A DNA stretch of 64,000 bases from Methylotuvimicrobium buryatense 5G (GCF_000341735.1 NZ_KB455575.1:3907044-3971043), one strand, 5' to 3'. Positions 53,637 through 63,293 are shown, counted from the first letter of the stretch. Made by a program: numbers and translations. The notes: generated from the sequence alone by a model not told the origin.

Positions 53637-54565
53637 AGCCGGTTCAAATAGAACAGCCCGGACAATTCGGACGCGTGGCCGTGCTCATGGGCGGTACGGC
53701 AGCCGAACGCGAAATTTCATTGATTAGTGGCGCGGCGGTGTTTCAGGCATTGAAAAAACAAGGTTTAGACGTTGAGGCCATTGACGTCACCGGTAGCGCG
53801 ATCGATGCACTGACCGGGGTCAAAGCGGACCGCGTCTTCAACATTATTCACGGCCGCGGTGGCGAGGACGGTGTGTTACAAGGCGTTTTGGAAACGATGC
53901 GTTTACCTTATACCGGTAGCGGCGTTTTAGCTTCAGCCTTGAGCATGGATAAACTGCGCACAAAATTATGCTGGCATGGTTTAGGTTTGCCGACACCGAA
54001 ATGGTTTTTATTGAAAAGCGAGAACGACGCGCAGGCTTGCATAGAAAAGCTTGGCTTGCCGCTCATCGTTAAGCCGGCTTTGGAAGGATCCAGTATAGGT
54101 ATGAGCAAGGCGAACAGCTTAACGGAGTTGATCGAAGCTTACCGGCTGGCCGTGCAATACCGGTGCGATGTCTATGCCGAGGCCTGGGTTAGCGGCAACG
54201 AATACACGATCGCGGTATTGGACGGTGAAGCGCTGCCTGTTATTCGCCTCGAAACGCCGAATGTGTTTTACGATTTCGAAGCGAAATATAGAGCAGACAC
54301 CACACGCTATCATTGTCCATGCGGACTGGATGCAGAGACGGAACAGCGTCTTCAAGCATTGGCGGTGTCGGCTTGCGAGGCGCTCGCGGTCAAGGGTTGG
54401 GCGCGGGTTGATGCGTTTATCGATAATTCCGGTCAGACACAATTGATTGAAGTCAATACCGTGCCCGGCATGACCGATCATAGCCTAGTGCCGATGGCCG
54501 CCAAACAGGCGGGAATTAGCTTTGAAGAATTGGTATGGCGAATTCTCGAAACGAGTTACGGATAA
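53633..54565 (+). CDS. ddl: D-alanine--D-alanine ligase
   Basis: An ATP-grasp enzyme supplying D-Ala-D-Ala to MurF. 310 residues: VAVLMGGTAAEREISLISG near 13, IIHGRGGEDGVLQGVLE near 73, YTGSGVLASALSMDK near 94, VKPALEGSSIGMSK near 147, EVNTVPGMTDHSLVPMAA near 275. Length and motifs are those of the DdlB form found in dcw clusters. It overlaps murB (ATGA), and ftsQ follows after six bases. Confidence 0.96.
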   Translation: MKPVQIEQPGQFGRVAVLMGGTAAEREISLISGAAVFQALKKQGLDVEAIDVTGSAIDALTGVKADRVFNIIHGRGGEDGVLQGVLETMRLPYTGSGVLASALSMDKLRTKLCWHGLGLPTPKWFLLKSENDAQACIEKLGLPLIVKPALEGSSIGMSKANSLTELIEAYRLAVQYRCDVYAEAWVSGNEYTIAVLDGEALPVIRLETPNVFYDFEAKYRADTTRYHCPCGLDAETEQRLQALAVSACEALAVKGWARVDAFIDNSGQTQLIEVNTVPGMTDHSLVPMAAKQAGISFEELVWRILETSYG

Positions 54566-54571
54566 GGAGTC

Positions 54572-55312
54572 ATGCGAGGTTCCGGAATTATAGCGAGTGC
54601 CGTGATACTGATAGGCATTATGTGGGTCGTTTGGGGCAGTCTAAAGAATTACGACGCGCATGCCACCACCATCAAATACGTTAGGACGGAAGGGGTTTTT
54701 CAATATATTAGCAAAAGCGAAGTTAAGGAAATATTGTTGCCTCTGGTAAAGACGGGTTTTTTTTCCGCCGATATCGAGGCGATCAAGGAGGCGGTCGAAC
54801 AAATGCCTTGGGTCGATAAAGTCAGCGTCAAAAGAGTTTGGCCCGATGCGATTGATATAAAAGTATATGAGCAGGCAGCTGTGGCGCGTTGGGGGAAGAT
54901 CGGTTTGCTCAACGTTCGCGGAGAGGTGTTTACTCCGGCAAATGTCGACCGCTTCGATCATTTACCGATGTTGGTGGGGCCTTCCGGGCAGCAGCAAAAA
55001 GTACTGGAGATTATGAAAGGCATCAGCATAACGTTAGCCGACCGGGCCTTAGGGTTGAGCGAATTCGTTATCGATGAAAGGCGATCATGGCGGATTGTGT
55101 TGAGTAATGGAACAGAGGTTTTGTTGGGTAGGAAGGAGCAACTTAAAAGTTTTCAGCGATTTTTGAAAACGCTGCAATTGTTTGAGCCGGAGCAGATCGA
55201 TGCGATGGCTAAAGTCGATTTAAGATATCCGAACGGATATACCGTGTTGTGGAAGCCGGAAGCTAAAGCAATAGACTGGAAAAAAATGGCCGCCGAGCGG
55301 CGACAGTCCTAA
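54572..55312 (+). CDS. ftsQ: Cell division protein FtsQ
   Basis: FtsQ is a bitopic divisome scaffold that recruits FtsL, FtsB and FtsWI. 246 residues: one membrane helix (about 5-23), a POTRA domain (about 33-105) with MPWVDKVSVKRVWPDAIDIK, and the beta domain with DLRYPNGYTVLW near the C-terminus. The ribosome site aaggag lies close to the ATG. Fits family size and position. Confidence 0.94.
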   Translation: MRGSGIIASAVILIGIMWVVWGSLKNYDAHATTIKYVRTEGVFQYISKSEVKEILLPLVKTGFFSADIEAIKEAVEQMPWVDKVSVKRVWPDAIDIKVYEQAAVARWGKIGLLNVRGEVFTPANVDRFDHLPMLVGPSGQQQKVLEIMKGISITLADRALGLSEFVIDERRSWRIVLSNGTEVLLGRKEQLKSFQRFLKTLQLFEPEQIDAMAKVDLRYPNGYTVLWKPEAKAIDWKKMAAERRQS

Positions 55313-55347
55313 CAGGCGAAGATAAGAGTGTTGTAAGAGTTTATATA

Positions 55348-56574
55348 ATGGCAAAAAAATCAGATCGAAATGTAGTAGTCGGGCTCGATATAGGAACTTC
55401 CAAAGTCGCGGCTATTGTCGGCGAATATACGGACGGCGGCGAAATGGAAGTCATCGGTATCGGATGTACGGTATCAAGAGGACTGAAAAAAGGCGTCGTG
55501 GTCAATCTGGAATCGACCGTGCAGTCGATTAGACGAGCTGTCGAGGAAGCAGAGCTGATGGCCGGTTGTCAAATTACCTCGGTATTTGCCGGAATCGCCG
55601 GCGGCCACATCCGAAGCCTCAATTCGCACGGCATCGTTGCGATCAAGGAAAAAGAAGTTACGCAATACGATATCGATCGAGTAATCGATTCGGCGCGAGC
55701 GGTTGCGATCCCGGCCGATCAGAAAATTTTGCATATTTTGCCGCAAGAATTTGTGATCGATCTGCAAGACGGTATCAAAGAGCCGATCGGCATGTCGGGT
55801 ATTCGCCTCGAAGCGAAAGTCCATATGGTGACCGGAAGTGCCAGTGCCGCGCAAAACATCATCAAATGCATACGCCGCTGCGGGCTCGAAGTCGACGATA
55901 TCGTATTGGAACAGTTGGCGTCTTGTAATTCGGTGTTAACCGAAGACGAAAAGGATTTAGGGGTCTGTTTGATCGATATCGGCGGAGGTACGACCGATAT
56001 CGCAGTATTCGCGAACGGCGCTATCAAACATACGGCAGTAATTCCGATTGCCGGCGACCAGGTGACTAACGATATTGCAGTGGCATTGAGAACGCCGACG
56101 CAAAATGCCGAACAAATCAAGCAGAAATATGCTTGCGCATTGACGCAATTGGCGAATACCGAACAATTGATCGAAGTGCCGAGTATTGGAGACCGTGCGC
56201 CGCGTAAAATATCGGTGCAAAATCTCGCGGAAATTATCGAGCCGCGTTATGAAGAATTGATGCTATTGGTACAAGCGGAATTAAGACGTAGCGGATACGA
56301 AGAAATGATAGCCGCGGGAATCGTGGTGACGGGAGGAAGTTCGAAAGTAGCTGGATTGATAGAACTGGCCGAAGAGATTTTTCATATGCCGGTTCGGATG
56401 GGAGTTCCTCAGCATGTGTCGGGCTTGACCGATGCGGTGAAGAGCCCTATCCATTCCACCGGAGTTGGATTATTGCTCTATGGGAAAGAACATAGGGGTA
56501 GCTATGAAGGACTCGATGTCGAAAATACCGGGTTCATTGGCAAGATAAAGAAATGGTTTCAGGGTAACTTTTAA
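55348..56574 (+). CDS. ftsA: Cell division protein FtsA
   Basis: An actin-like ATPase that tethers FtsZ to the membrane. 408 residues: VVGLDIGTSKVAAIVGEY near 10, the SHS2 1C domain (about 85-165), LIDIGGGTTDIAVF near 211, IVVTGGSSKVAGLIELAEE near 328, and a C-terminal amphipathic membrane-targeting helix GKIKKWFQGNF. It starts 35 bases after ftsQ and is followed by ftsZ after 35 bases. Confidence 0.97.
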   Translation: MAKKSDRNVVVGLDIGTSKVAAIVGEYTDGGEMEVIGIGCTVSRGLKKGVVVNLESTVQSIRRAVEEAELMAGCQITSVFAGIAGGHIRSLNSHGIVAIKEKEVTQYDIDRVIDSARAVAIPADQKILHILPQEFVIDLQDGIKEPIGMSGIRLEAKVHMVTGSASAAQNIIKCIRRCGLEVDDIVLEQLASCNSVLTEDEKDLGVCLIDIGGGTTDIAVFANGAIKHTAVIPIAGDQVTNDIAVALRTPTQNAEQIKQKYACALTQLANTEQLIEVPSIGDRAPRKISVQNLAEIIEPRYEELMLLVQAELRRSGYEEMIAAGIVVTGGSSKVAGLIELAEEIFHMPVRMGVPQHVSGLTDAVKSPIHSTGVGLLLYGKEHRGSYEGLDVENTGFIGKIKKWFQGNF

Positions 56575-56609
56575 GAACAAAAAATTGTGAATTTGTAAGG
56601 GGAATCGAA

Positions 56610-57767
56610 ATGAAATACGAGTTGTTGGATGTCGGCGCTGAAAATGCCGTAATAAAAGTCATTGGGGTCGGCGGTGGCGGCGGTAACGCAGTCAACCATA
56701 TGGTTGAAAAACAGATCGACGGTGTGCAATTTATTTGTGCCAATACGGACGCTCAAGCATTGAAGAAACTCAATGTCGATACGATCATCCAATTAGGCGC
56801 GGAGTTAACAAAAGGTTTGGGTGCGGGAACCGACCCCAATGTGGGGCAGCAAGCCGCCGAAGAAAATCGAGACAGGATTCGTGAAGTCATACAAGGTGCC
56901 GACATGGTGTTCTTGACTGCCGGCATGGGCGGCGGCACAGGGACTGGCGCGATTCCGATTATTGCCGAGATCGCCAAAGACCTGGGAATTTTAACCGTGG
57001 CGGTCGTGACCAAACCTTTTCACTTCGAAGGCAAAAAGAAAATGGCAGTCGCCGAGCAAGGCATTGTCGCATTGGAAAAATATGTCGATTCCTTGATAAC
57101 GATCCCGAATCAAAAATTGCTGCCCGTCTTGGGTAACAATATTTCGTTGATGAGCGCCTTCAGCGCCGCTAACAATGTGCTATTAGATGCGGTTCAAGGC
57201 ATTACCGAATTGATTACCCATCCGGGAATGATCAATGTCGATTTTGCCGATGTTAGAACCGTGATGTCGGGTATGGGTGCCGCAATCATGGGAACCGGTT
57301 CCGCATCGGGCGAAAACAGAGCGAGAGAAGCGGCGGAAAAAGCCATTGCCTGCCCATTGTTGGAAGACATCAATTTGCAAGGCGCTCGCGGCATTTTAGT
57401 CAACATCAGTGCCGCCGATATGATGATTTCCGAATTCGATGAAGTTGGTAATATCGTTCATGAGTTCGGTGCAGAGGATGCCATTATCAAAATCGGTACC
57501 GCGATCGACCCAACCCTAGGCGATGAAATCAAGGTGACCGTCGTTGCAACTGGCATGGGCTCGCAACCGGCAGCAGTCGCGGCGCCGATCAAACTGGCGG
57601 TCAAGCAAGCGACTGCGGATAATGACTATACCACCTTTGAAAAGCCGACCGTGATTCGTCAAAACCGGCAAGAGCCTCGTACTACACGCTTCGGGGCGCA
57701 GCCGAAGAAAGACGTCGACATGGATTATTTGGACATTCCTGCGTTTTTAAGACGTCAGGCCGATTAG
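56610..57767 (+). CDS. ftsZ: Cell division protein FtsZ
   Basis: The tubulin-like GTPase that forms the division ring. 385 residues: VIGVGGGGGNAVNHM near 17, the tubulin signature GGGTGTGAIPIIAE near 108, the T7 loop NVDFADVRTVMSG near 207. A variable linker leads to the conserved C-terminal tail MDYLDIPAFLRRQAD, which binds FtsA and ZipA. A good ribosome site (aagggga) precedes the ATG. Confidence 0.98.
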   Translation: MKYELLDVGAENAVIKVIGVGGGGGNAVNHMVEKQIDGVQFICANTDAQALKKLNVDTIIQLGAELTKGLGAGTDPNVGQQAAEENRDRIREVIQGADMVFLTAGMGGGTGTGAIPIIAEIAKDLGILTVAVVTKPFHFEGKKKMAVAEQGIVALEKYVDSLITIPNQKLLPVLGNNISLMSAFSAANNVLLDAVQGITELITHPGMINVDFADVRTVMSGMGAAIMGTGSASGENRAREAAEKAIACPLLEDINLQGARGILVNISAADMMISEFDEVGNIVHEFGAEDAIIKIGTAIDPTLGDEIKVTVVATGMGSQPAAVAAPIKLAVKQATADNDYTTFEKPTVIRQNRQEPRTTRFGAQPKKDVDMDYLDIPAFLRRQAD

Positions 57768-57861
57768 CCGGAAGTCTGCGGGTAGACAACGGGTATCTAT
57801 ATACTTCGCGCGGGCACATTTGAGGTTTATTTGATGCACTTTTTTATCCTATAGTTGCACC

Positions 57862-57980
57862 CCTAGCAGGACGAGGTTTGCAACCCCGTCCTAAACGTTT
57901 AGACTTTTGCCGAAGTAAGCCGAAATGTTTAGAGCTAAACCGGAATCGTTGGGGACGGGTTAAATAACCCGTCCCGCAGA
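57862..57980. repeat. Family F paired-hairpin repeat (REP/BIME-like), copy F1
   Basis: Two hairpins in tandem. ggacgaggtttgcaaccccgtcc and gggacgggttaaataacccgtccc are joined by about 60 bases (aacgtttagac...ccgaaatgtttag). It recurs at 63398-63514 with the same spacing. It lies between ftsZ and lpxC and could stabilise or end the ftsZ transcript. The remaining 57981-58263 region holds no gene; it probably contains the lpxC promoter. Confidence 0.8.
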
Positions 57981-58263
57981 ACTGCGAGCGCCCGGATGGC
58001 GTGAGTCAGCAGACACCCGGAGGCCGTTCCTCTAGGAGGGCTATTCTCGGCAAAATCGTCAGTGCTCGGTGCGGCCTAACGGGGTCCAGGGAGGGCACCA
58101 TAAGTCAAACCAAATTGACTAAACGGTTTAGGTAACAGGGTAACATATTGATATATTGTTTTTTAATGCGGTTACCCTGAGTATGCCTAGCTTTATTGCT
58201 TAGAAGGGTATCAATTTGTGTTAAAATTCGGCGCTTTGCCCCATTTATTTGGCATTACTGATT

Positions 58264-59187
58264 ATGATAAAACAGCGTACGTTAAAAAATACTATTCGGG
58301 CGACGGGTGTCGGTCTGCACACCGGGGATAAGGTTTATTTGACTTTACGCCCGGCAGAACCGAACACGGGCATTCGGTTTCGTAGAGTGGATTTGGAAGA
58401 GCCGATCACGATCAATGCCACGCCTGAAAACGTCGGCGAAACGACTCTGTCGACTACTCTCGTACAAGATAAAATCAAAATATCCACGATAGAACACCTA
58501 CTATCGGCATTCGCAGGGCTCGGCATCGACAACGCCATCATAGACCTCAGCGCAGCTGAGGTACCCATCATGGACGGCAGCGCAGGCCCCTTCGTCTTCT
58601 TATTGCAATCCGCCGGCGTCGAAGAACAAGACAGCCCGAAACAATATATTCGTATCAAGCGGCCGATTCGGGTCGAAGAAGACGATAAATGGGCGGCTTT
58701 CGAGCCTTTCAACGGTTTTAAAGTAACGTTTACGATCGATTTCGAACATCCCGCTTTCAAAGATCATTTGAAAACGGCAGTGATGGACTTTTCATCGACC
58801 ACTTTCGTCAAGGAAGTCAGTCGAGCCAGAACTTTCGGATTTATGAAAGATATCGATATGCTCAGGCAAAATAACTTGGCTTTGGGCGGCAGTCTCGACA
58901 ATGCCATCGTGGTCGACGACGACAAAATTCTTAATGAAGACGGCCTGCGCTATGCCGATGAATTCGTTAAACACAAAATTCTCGATGCGATCGGAGATCT
59001 GTATTTGCTAGGACACAGTCTAATCGGCGAGTTCGTTGGTTATAAATCCGGACACGGATTGAATAACAAGCTGTTACGCGCTTTGCTGAAAGATCGTGAT
59101 GCTTGGGAAATGGTGACCTTTGATGACGAAAACGATGCGCCGATTTCATTCATGCGTTCCGCCCAGACATTGGTTACGCCGACATAA
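58264..59187 (+). CDS. lpxC: UDP-3-O-acyl-N-acetylglucosamine deacetylase LpxC
   Basis: The zinc deacetylase that commits lipid A synthesis. The start is the ATG at 58264 ([20 protein letters not shown]), giving 307 residues. Zinc and catalytic motifs: [17 protein letters not shown] near 75, [14 protein letters not shown] near 237 with the zinc His and Asp, and [12 protein letters not shown] near 263 with the catalytic His. It follows ftsZ across a 496-base gap that carries a REP-like repeat, so it probably has its own promoter. Confidence 0.97.
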   Translation: MIKQRTLKNTIRATGVGLHTGDKVYLTLRPAEPNTGIRFRRVDLEEPITINATPENVGETTLSTTLVQDKIKISTIEHLLSAFAGLGIDNAIIDLSAAEVPIMDGSAGPFVFLLQSAGVEEQDSPKQYIRIKRPIRVEEDDKWAAFEPFNGFKVTFTIDFEHPAFKDHLKTAVMDFSSTTFVKEVSRARTFGFMKDIDMLRQNNLALGGSLDNAIVVDDDKILNEDGLRYADEFVKHKILDAIGDLYLLGHSLIGEFVGYKSGHGLNNKLLRALLKDRDAWEMVTFDDENDAPISFMRSAQTLVTPT

Positions 59188-59244
59188 TCGATCGCTTTAT
59201 AGCACGAAAGACGTCACTCTATAGGGCGTTCAGCTTGATTATAA

Positions 59245-59275
59245 GACGGCAGCGCGCATTGCTGCCGTCCTTCTC
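59245..59275 (+). terminator. Candidate terminator after lpxC
   Basis: A 9-bp perfect stem, gacggcagc / gctgccgtc, with a seven-base loop is followed by ccttctctcc, which is only partly T-rich. It lies 58 bases after the lpxC stop and would end the dcw/lpxC transcription block. Confidence 0.5.
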
Positions 59276-59400
59276 TCCGACCGCATTTTACACCTTTGAT
59301 CAGCGCGTTTTTCGATCGGACCGGAATAGTTTGCAACCTTGCACGAAAAGCCCTTCTACAGCGATTCATCCACCGGGGATGCTTTACAACACTGAGAATA

Positions 59401-59425
59401 GGGATCCCCAAATTGAGAGTTGCTG
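59401..59425. repeat. Short terminal fragment of family B element
   Basis: gggatccccaaattgagagt then tgctg matches the right end of family B elements (gatccccaaattgggaattgctg in B3) with two changes. Only the end survives. Confidence 0.5.
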
Positions 59426-59460
59426 GTTGAATATAATTTTACTCTGATCAAAGTTAATTT

Positions 59461-60798
59461 TCAGTGTGTCAGAACGGGTGAGTAAAAACTGACCTGATTG
59501 CGCCCATTGTTTTTCGAGGCATACATTGCCGCATCCGCATGATTAACCAACTCGTTGGCAGAGGTCGTATCCTGCAGGGAAAGCGAAACGCCAATACTGG
59601 CCGAGATTTGTAGGGTATGGTTGCCGAGTTGAAAAGGTTCTGCCAGCCGCTGCTGGATTTTTTCTGCGACGCTTTCGACGTGCCTCGGATCTTGCAAGTT
59701 TGCCAATATAACGATAAATTCATCGCCCCCAAGGCGTGCAGCGGTATCGCTTTCCCGAACACAAGAATGAATGCGTTCTGCCGCATGCTTTAACAAACTG
59801 TCGCCAACCTCGTGGCCGTATCGGTCATTGATTTCCTTGAAATAATCCAAATCGATAAACAGCAATGCAATCGACGAACCGGCACGGTGGGAATGTTTTA
59901 CATATTCTTCCAGTCGATTGGTAAAAAGGCTTCGATTGGGCAGTCCGGTTAAGCTATCGTAGTTGGCCTTAGTCCAGTTATCGTGTTCTGAAGCTCTGCG
60001 TTCGGTAACGTCGTGCCCTATACAGACCACTGACTCTACATCACCTTCATTGTTGAACACAGGTGTAAACACATAGTCATGCCATACAAGTTTCCCCGAG
60101 AAGGGTGTATAGGGCGCTTCTCTGCTAACGGACTCTTTGGAACGGATGACCTGTTCAATTTGTCCGTGTAGTTCTGCCGCAATCGGCAAATCCAGATCGT
60201 AATAATTTTTTCCTACCATTTCCTCCATCGAAAGACCGAATAAATCCTTCAGCTGTTTATTCGCATAAATAAACCTGCCCTCAAGATTGAAGCTAAAGAT
60301 TAGGTCGGGGGCAGACGCCAGTATTGTCTCGAACATGCGGGAGTCGTAATCTTTTTCTGCAGAGTAACTGACCACTGCTTCCGTGATAGCCTGATCAATG
60401 GCTTCGTTGAAGCGGACCAGATCGTCAAGGTCTGTTTCTGAATTAAACTTCGTGGAATTGTTTTTCATCCAGAGCCTGATCACACTGGCACGAAGGGCAC
60501 GATATTCGGCCACTGTGGAATTCAGGCTGAAACCATCCGCTAAACGTTCTGATCCATGCGTCGTTGCTGGTGTTGGGGAATCTTTAGGGATTTCTAGACC
60601 CTTTGCCTTTAGGCTTTGATCCTTCTCAGACTGGTAGCGCGCCAGATCAGCGGCAATCGTGAGCAGCATTTCACGGAGGTGATCACGCAACTGATCCTTA
60701 TTCATGCCTTCCGCGTCAGAAAGGTACTTTGCGGCGAAATCTTCCCATTCCTGCAGAATAATTTCAAGATTTTCAAGGATAAATTTATCAAGGTGCAT
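59461..60798 (-). CDS. PAS-GGDEF diguanylate cyclase with N-terminal RsbRD-like sensor region
   Basis: 445 residues. The N-terminal 150 residues are helical (LENLEIILQEWEDFAAKYL, QLRDHLREMLLTIAADLA), like the RsbRD/globin-like input domains. A PAS domain follows (about 155-275, ILASAPDLIFSFNLEGRFIY to IGHDVTERR). The GGDEF domain is at about 280-440, with YDSLTGLPNRSLF and the intact active motif RLGGDEFIVIL near 357. RESD five residues before GGDEF is a product-inhibition I-site. It should make cyclic-di-GMP. No EAL domain. It has no membrane segment, so it is a cytoplasmic sensor. Confidence 0.92.
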   Translation of the reverse strand: MHLDKFILENLEIILQEWEDFAAKYLSDAEGMNKDQLRDHLREMLLTIAADLARYQSEKDQSLKAKGLEIPKDSPTPATTHGSERLADGFSLNSTVAEYRALRASVIRLWMKNNSTKFNSETDLDDLVRFNEAIDQAITEAVVSYSAEKDYDSRMFETILASAPDLIFSFNLEGRFIYANKQLKDLFGLSMEEMVGKNYYDLDLPIAAELHGQIEQVIRSKESVSREAPYTPFSGKLVWHDYVFTPVFNNEGDVESVVCIGHDVTERRASEHDNWTKANYDSLTGLPNRSLFTNRLEEYVKHSHRAGSSIALLFIDLDYFKEINDRYGHEVGDSLLKHAAERIHSCVRESDTAARLGGDEFIVILANLQDPRHVESVAEKIQQRLAEPFQLGNHTLQISASIGVSLSLQDTTSANELVNHADAAMYASKNNGRNQVSFYSPVLTH

Positions 60799-60827
60799 AG
60801 TAGTCTCATTTTCTTATACTACGATTC

Positions 60828-60884
60828 CAGCAATTCCCAATTTAGAAGCCAACAAGGGTGTGGAGTGTGTTTGGCGAGGGCCAA
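60828..60884. repeat. Truncated family B element end
   Basis: cagcaattcccaatttagaa, then agggtgtggagtgtgtttgg and cgaggg, follows the reversed right end of family B with several changes. It stops after about 57 bases. It sits 30 bases from the diguanylate cyclase start and 68 bases from the full copy B3. Confidence 0.6.
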
Positions 60885-60952
60885 TACCCGGAAAAAACAC
60901 GGGACAACGAAATCGCATTATAAGAGGAAGGATATTTGAGCACAATCGTATC

Positions 60953-61166
60953 CAGCAATTCCCAGTTTGAGCATTTTCGCCGATCTTAGGGTGTGGGGTA
61001 TGCCTGTCGAGGAACGCCGTAAACCCATCCATGGGGGCTTGGCGGCAGCTCGAACGCCAAGGATGGCGTGAATGCAGATTTTGCATGGAGCAAAAATCTG
61101 CCCTGCTGCCGACATCCTCGCCAAGCAAACTCCATACCCTTTTGATCCCCAAATTGGGAATTGCTG
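60953..61166. mobile_element. Family B palindromic element, copy B3, with 9-10-bp target duplication
   Basis: 214 bp, nearly identical to copy B2 (25954-26167). It is flanked by perfect direct repeats caatcgtatc (60943-60952 and 61167-61176). Ends cagcaattccca / tgggaattgctg. Non-coding and foldable into one long hairpin. The near identity of two distant copies argues for recent movement. Confidence 0.88.
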
Positions 61167-61201
61167 CAATCGTATCAGCGATTGAGTTGCTCTGATCCTA
61201 C

Positions 61202-61411
61202 CTAAGCCAACCCCTCTTCGGGATGTAACGAATCGCCACGCGGCGGACTGTCGTACTCCCAAACGATAAACCCGTCCACAACTCCTTCGGCCGATATCGC
61301 CGGTTTCGCATTGAACAACGACAACAAAGTTTTGTTGAGAATCGTCAACGTTTCCGGATCGGATGCGCCGACGAAATGATGCTGCCGGATGGATATCCCT
61401 TTTATGTCAAC
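61202..61411 (-). pseudogene. Possible C-terminal remnant of an unidentified gene
   Basis: A minus-strand frame without any start codon reads VDIKGISIRQHHFVGASDPE, then TLTILNKTLLSLFNAKPAIS and GVVDGFIVWEYDSPPRGDSL, ending in TAG at 61202-61204. The composition is protein-like, but upstream the frame closes at a TGA. I do not recognise it. It looks like the tail of a decayed or truncated gene. Confidence 0.35.
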
Positions 61412-61414
61412 ATT

Positions 61415-61435
61415 TCAATCATAGACTATGATTGA
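61415..61435. promoter_or_regulatory. 21-bp perfect palindrome, operator-like
   Basis: Arms tcaatcatag and ctatgattga flank a single A. It lies about 107 bases upstream of the oxygenase-like gene and just beyond the end of the decayed minus-strand frame. The size and symmetry fit a binding site for a dimeric TetR- or MarR-type regulator. No such regulator is encoded nearby. Confidence 0.5.
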
Positions 61436-61541
61436 GTCGGTTGAGTGAGGGTATTTCAGCCGGCATCGTTTCGGTCCGGTATTCGATACCGATTCATCTT
61501 TTTATTAACAAAAACAATAATTCCGATATATGTGGGGGAAG

Positions 61542-63293
61542 ATGATGCTTATGCAGAAATGGCCATCGATCGATTTGGATGCCTACCGACAAATTGGCGA
61601 TCCGGATGTCGACCGCTTAGTCGCCGAAGTGTTGCCGGACCAGCAGGGAGAATCGTCCGGCCGGTTCGCTTATAATGCGCTGTTGTTACTTGCCGATAAA
61701 TTGATGGAAGCGCCGGAATTGGCGGTTATCGAGGATTCGCGGTTGAGCCGCCAGTTGAAATCGATGCCGAAGCCATTGGCAGATTACTACGATCCGATGG
61801 AGGTGCCCGATTGGGTCGACTCGGCTAAGCTGTCTATGGGCGCCAAGCTATGGCAGGAGAATACGTTGATCACCCTCATCACATTATATGCCGCTAGTCT
61901 GCCGGCGTGTTATTTGATGAAAAACGGTATTCCGGCGCTCTACCAAACCGAAAAGCTGCGCGAGAAAAAATATATATTTCAACGAATCTATGAAACAGGG
62001 TTGATGCTGGCCGCGACGATGGATCAGGGCGGTATCAAAATTGTCGAGGATGCCGAATTCGAGGACGATCGATTCCTCCTGGAAGTTTTACAAAAACTGG
62101 ATAGCGAGGGACAGTGGCAGCGACAGGGACGATGCTGTTGCCGGACGGCCGGAAATTCGAAAACACCGATCGATCCCGCATTAATCCGGGCGGAAATCGA
62201 GAAATTACGCGGTAAACCTAAGCGTTATTTATGGGGCAAAGGCTATATTGCCGCCAAAAAAGTCCGTTTTTTACATGCTTCAATGCGTTTCATGCTGACT
62301 CAGCCAGGAGCCTGCCGGGCCTGGGGCAATAAAGAGAATCCTCAGTCGTTGGCCGAAACCATGAGTCACCGAAAATCGCCATGGGACACCGAACGATACG
62401 GCGTCCCGGTCAATCAAGAGGATTTAGCCTATACCTTGCTGACCTTCGGATTGGTCATCCCGAGGGGGCTTGAAACCTGGGGGTTACCGCTTAGCCTTGA
62501 GCAAAAAGAGGCCTTTCTGCATTTATGGCGTTTGATCGGCTACATCATGGGCGTCGATCAGACGTTATTGACCGATAAATGGGATGAGGCGCTAGCTCTT
62601 TATGAGACGATACAGCAGAGGCAAGCAGGACCTTCCGATGAGGGAGTCGTTCTGACCGACGCGCTGATGGGCTTTCTTGGCGATTACATGCCTCATCTAC
62701 CGGGATTAGCGCACCGGCTCTCGGCTGCGATGATCATCAATCAACTAGGGATGGAGCATGCATCCTTCATTTTAGATGAAACGCTAATCAAGGAAACGCG
62801 TAAGTTTTGGCGGTGGCCGATATATAAAGTCGCTGCAAAATCTTTTCGCGGCTATTTGATCATGCGAGAGAAGGTATTCAAACGATTCAAGTATCTTGGC
62901 GGTTTGACCGTTAACCGTATGCATGAGGCCAGCGAGTTATTGATCGACAGTTGGCAGGACGGTTATAGTCGAAAGCCGTTTTTCGTGCCGGCCGATGCTT
63001 CGACATGGGTGCGCGCTCCGGGAATCGATGAAGACTTTTTAAGTCTATTGCGGCAATGGCGACGTAAATTATTCGCGAATATCGGTATTGGTTTATTGTT
63101 CTTGATCATTGCGATGTTTGGACTGATGGCGTCGGTGCCGATCGGTTTGGTTTCGGGATGGGCGGCATTTAAAGCGACCTTGATCGTTGCAGTATCGTCA
63201 TGGGGTATTTCGCTAGCATGGATGCAGTTCAGACTGCCGGTCGTATTCAAGATGAGGCCGGATAACGAGGATTTTTTTAGCGCCTATCGGTAA
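61542..63293 (+). CDS. Rubber-oxygenase/mpaB (DUF2236, latex-clearing-protein-like) family protein with C-terminal membrane segments
   Basis: About 583 residues. The central part has the helical signature of the ER-bound oxygenase mpaB / Lcp family: YIAAKKVRFLHASMRFML near 232-249 with the candidate haem His (LHAS), then VNQEDLAYTLLTFGLVIPRG near 288 and LWRLIGYIMGVD near 325. Lcp proteins bind haem b and cleave polyisoprene; other members act on lipids. Unlike Lcp it has no signal peptide but ends with two hydrophobic segments (about 509-530 and 546-560), suggesting membrane anchoring. ggggga lies close to the ATG at 61542; ATGs at 61545 and 61551 are alternatives. The substrate is unknown. 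Confidence 0.8.
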   Translation: MMLMQKWPSIDLDAYRQIGDPDVDRLVAEVLPDQQGESSGRFAYNALLLLADKLMEAPELAVIEDSRLSRQLKSMPKPLADYYDPMEVPDWVDSAKLSMGAKLWQENTLITLITLYAASLPACYLMKNGIPALYQTEKLREKKYIFQRIYETGLMLAATMDQGGIKIVEDAEFEDDRFLLEVLQKLDSEGQWQRQGRCCCRTAGNSKTPIDPALIRAEIEKLRGKPKRYLWGKGYIAAKKVRFLHASMRFMLTQPGACRAWGNKENPQSLAETMSHRKSPWDTERYGVPVNQEDLAYTLLTFGLVIPRGLETWGLPLSLEQKEAFLHLWRLIGYIMGVDQTLLTDKWDEALALYETIQQRQAGPSDEGVVLTDALMGFLGDYMPHLPGLAHRLSAAMIINQLGMEHASFILDETLIKETRKFWRWPIYKVAAKSFRGYLIMREKVFKRFKYLGGLTVNRMHEASELLIDSWQDGYSRKPFFVPADASTWVRAPGIDEDFLSLLRQWRRKLFANIGIGLLFLIIAMFGLMASVPIGLVSGWAAFKATLIVAVSSWGISLAWMQFRLPVVFKMRPDNEDFFSAYR

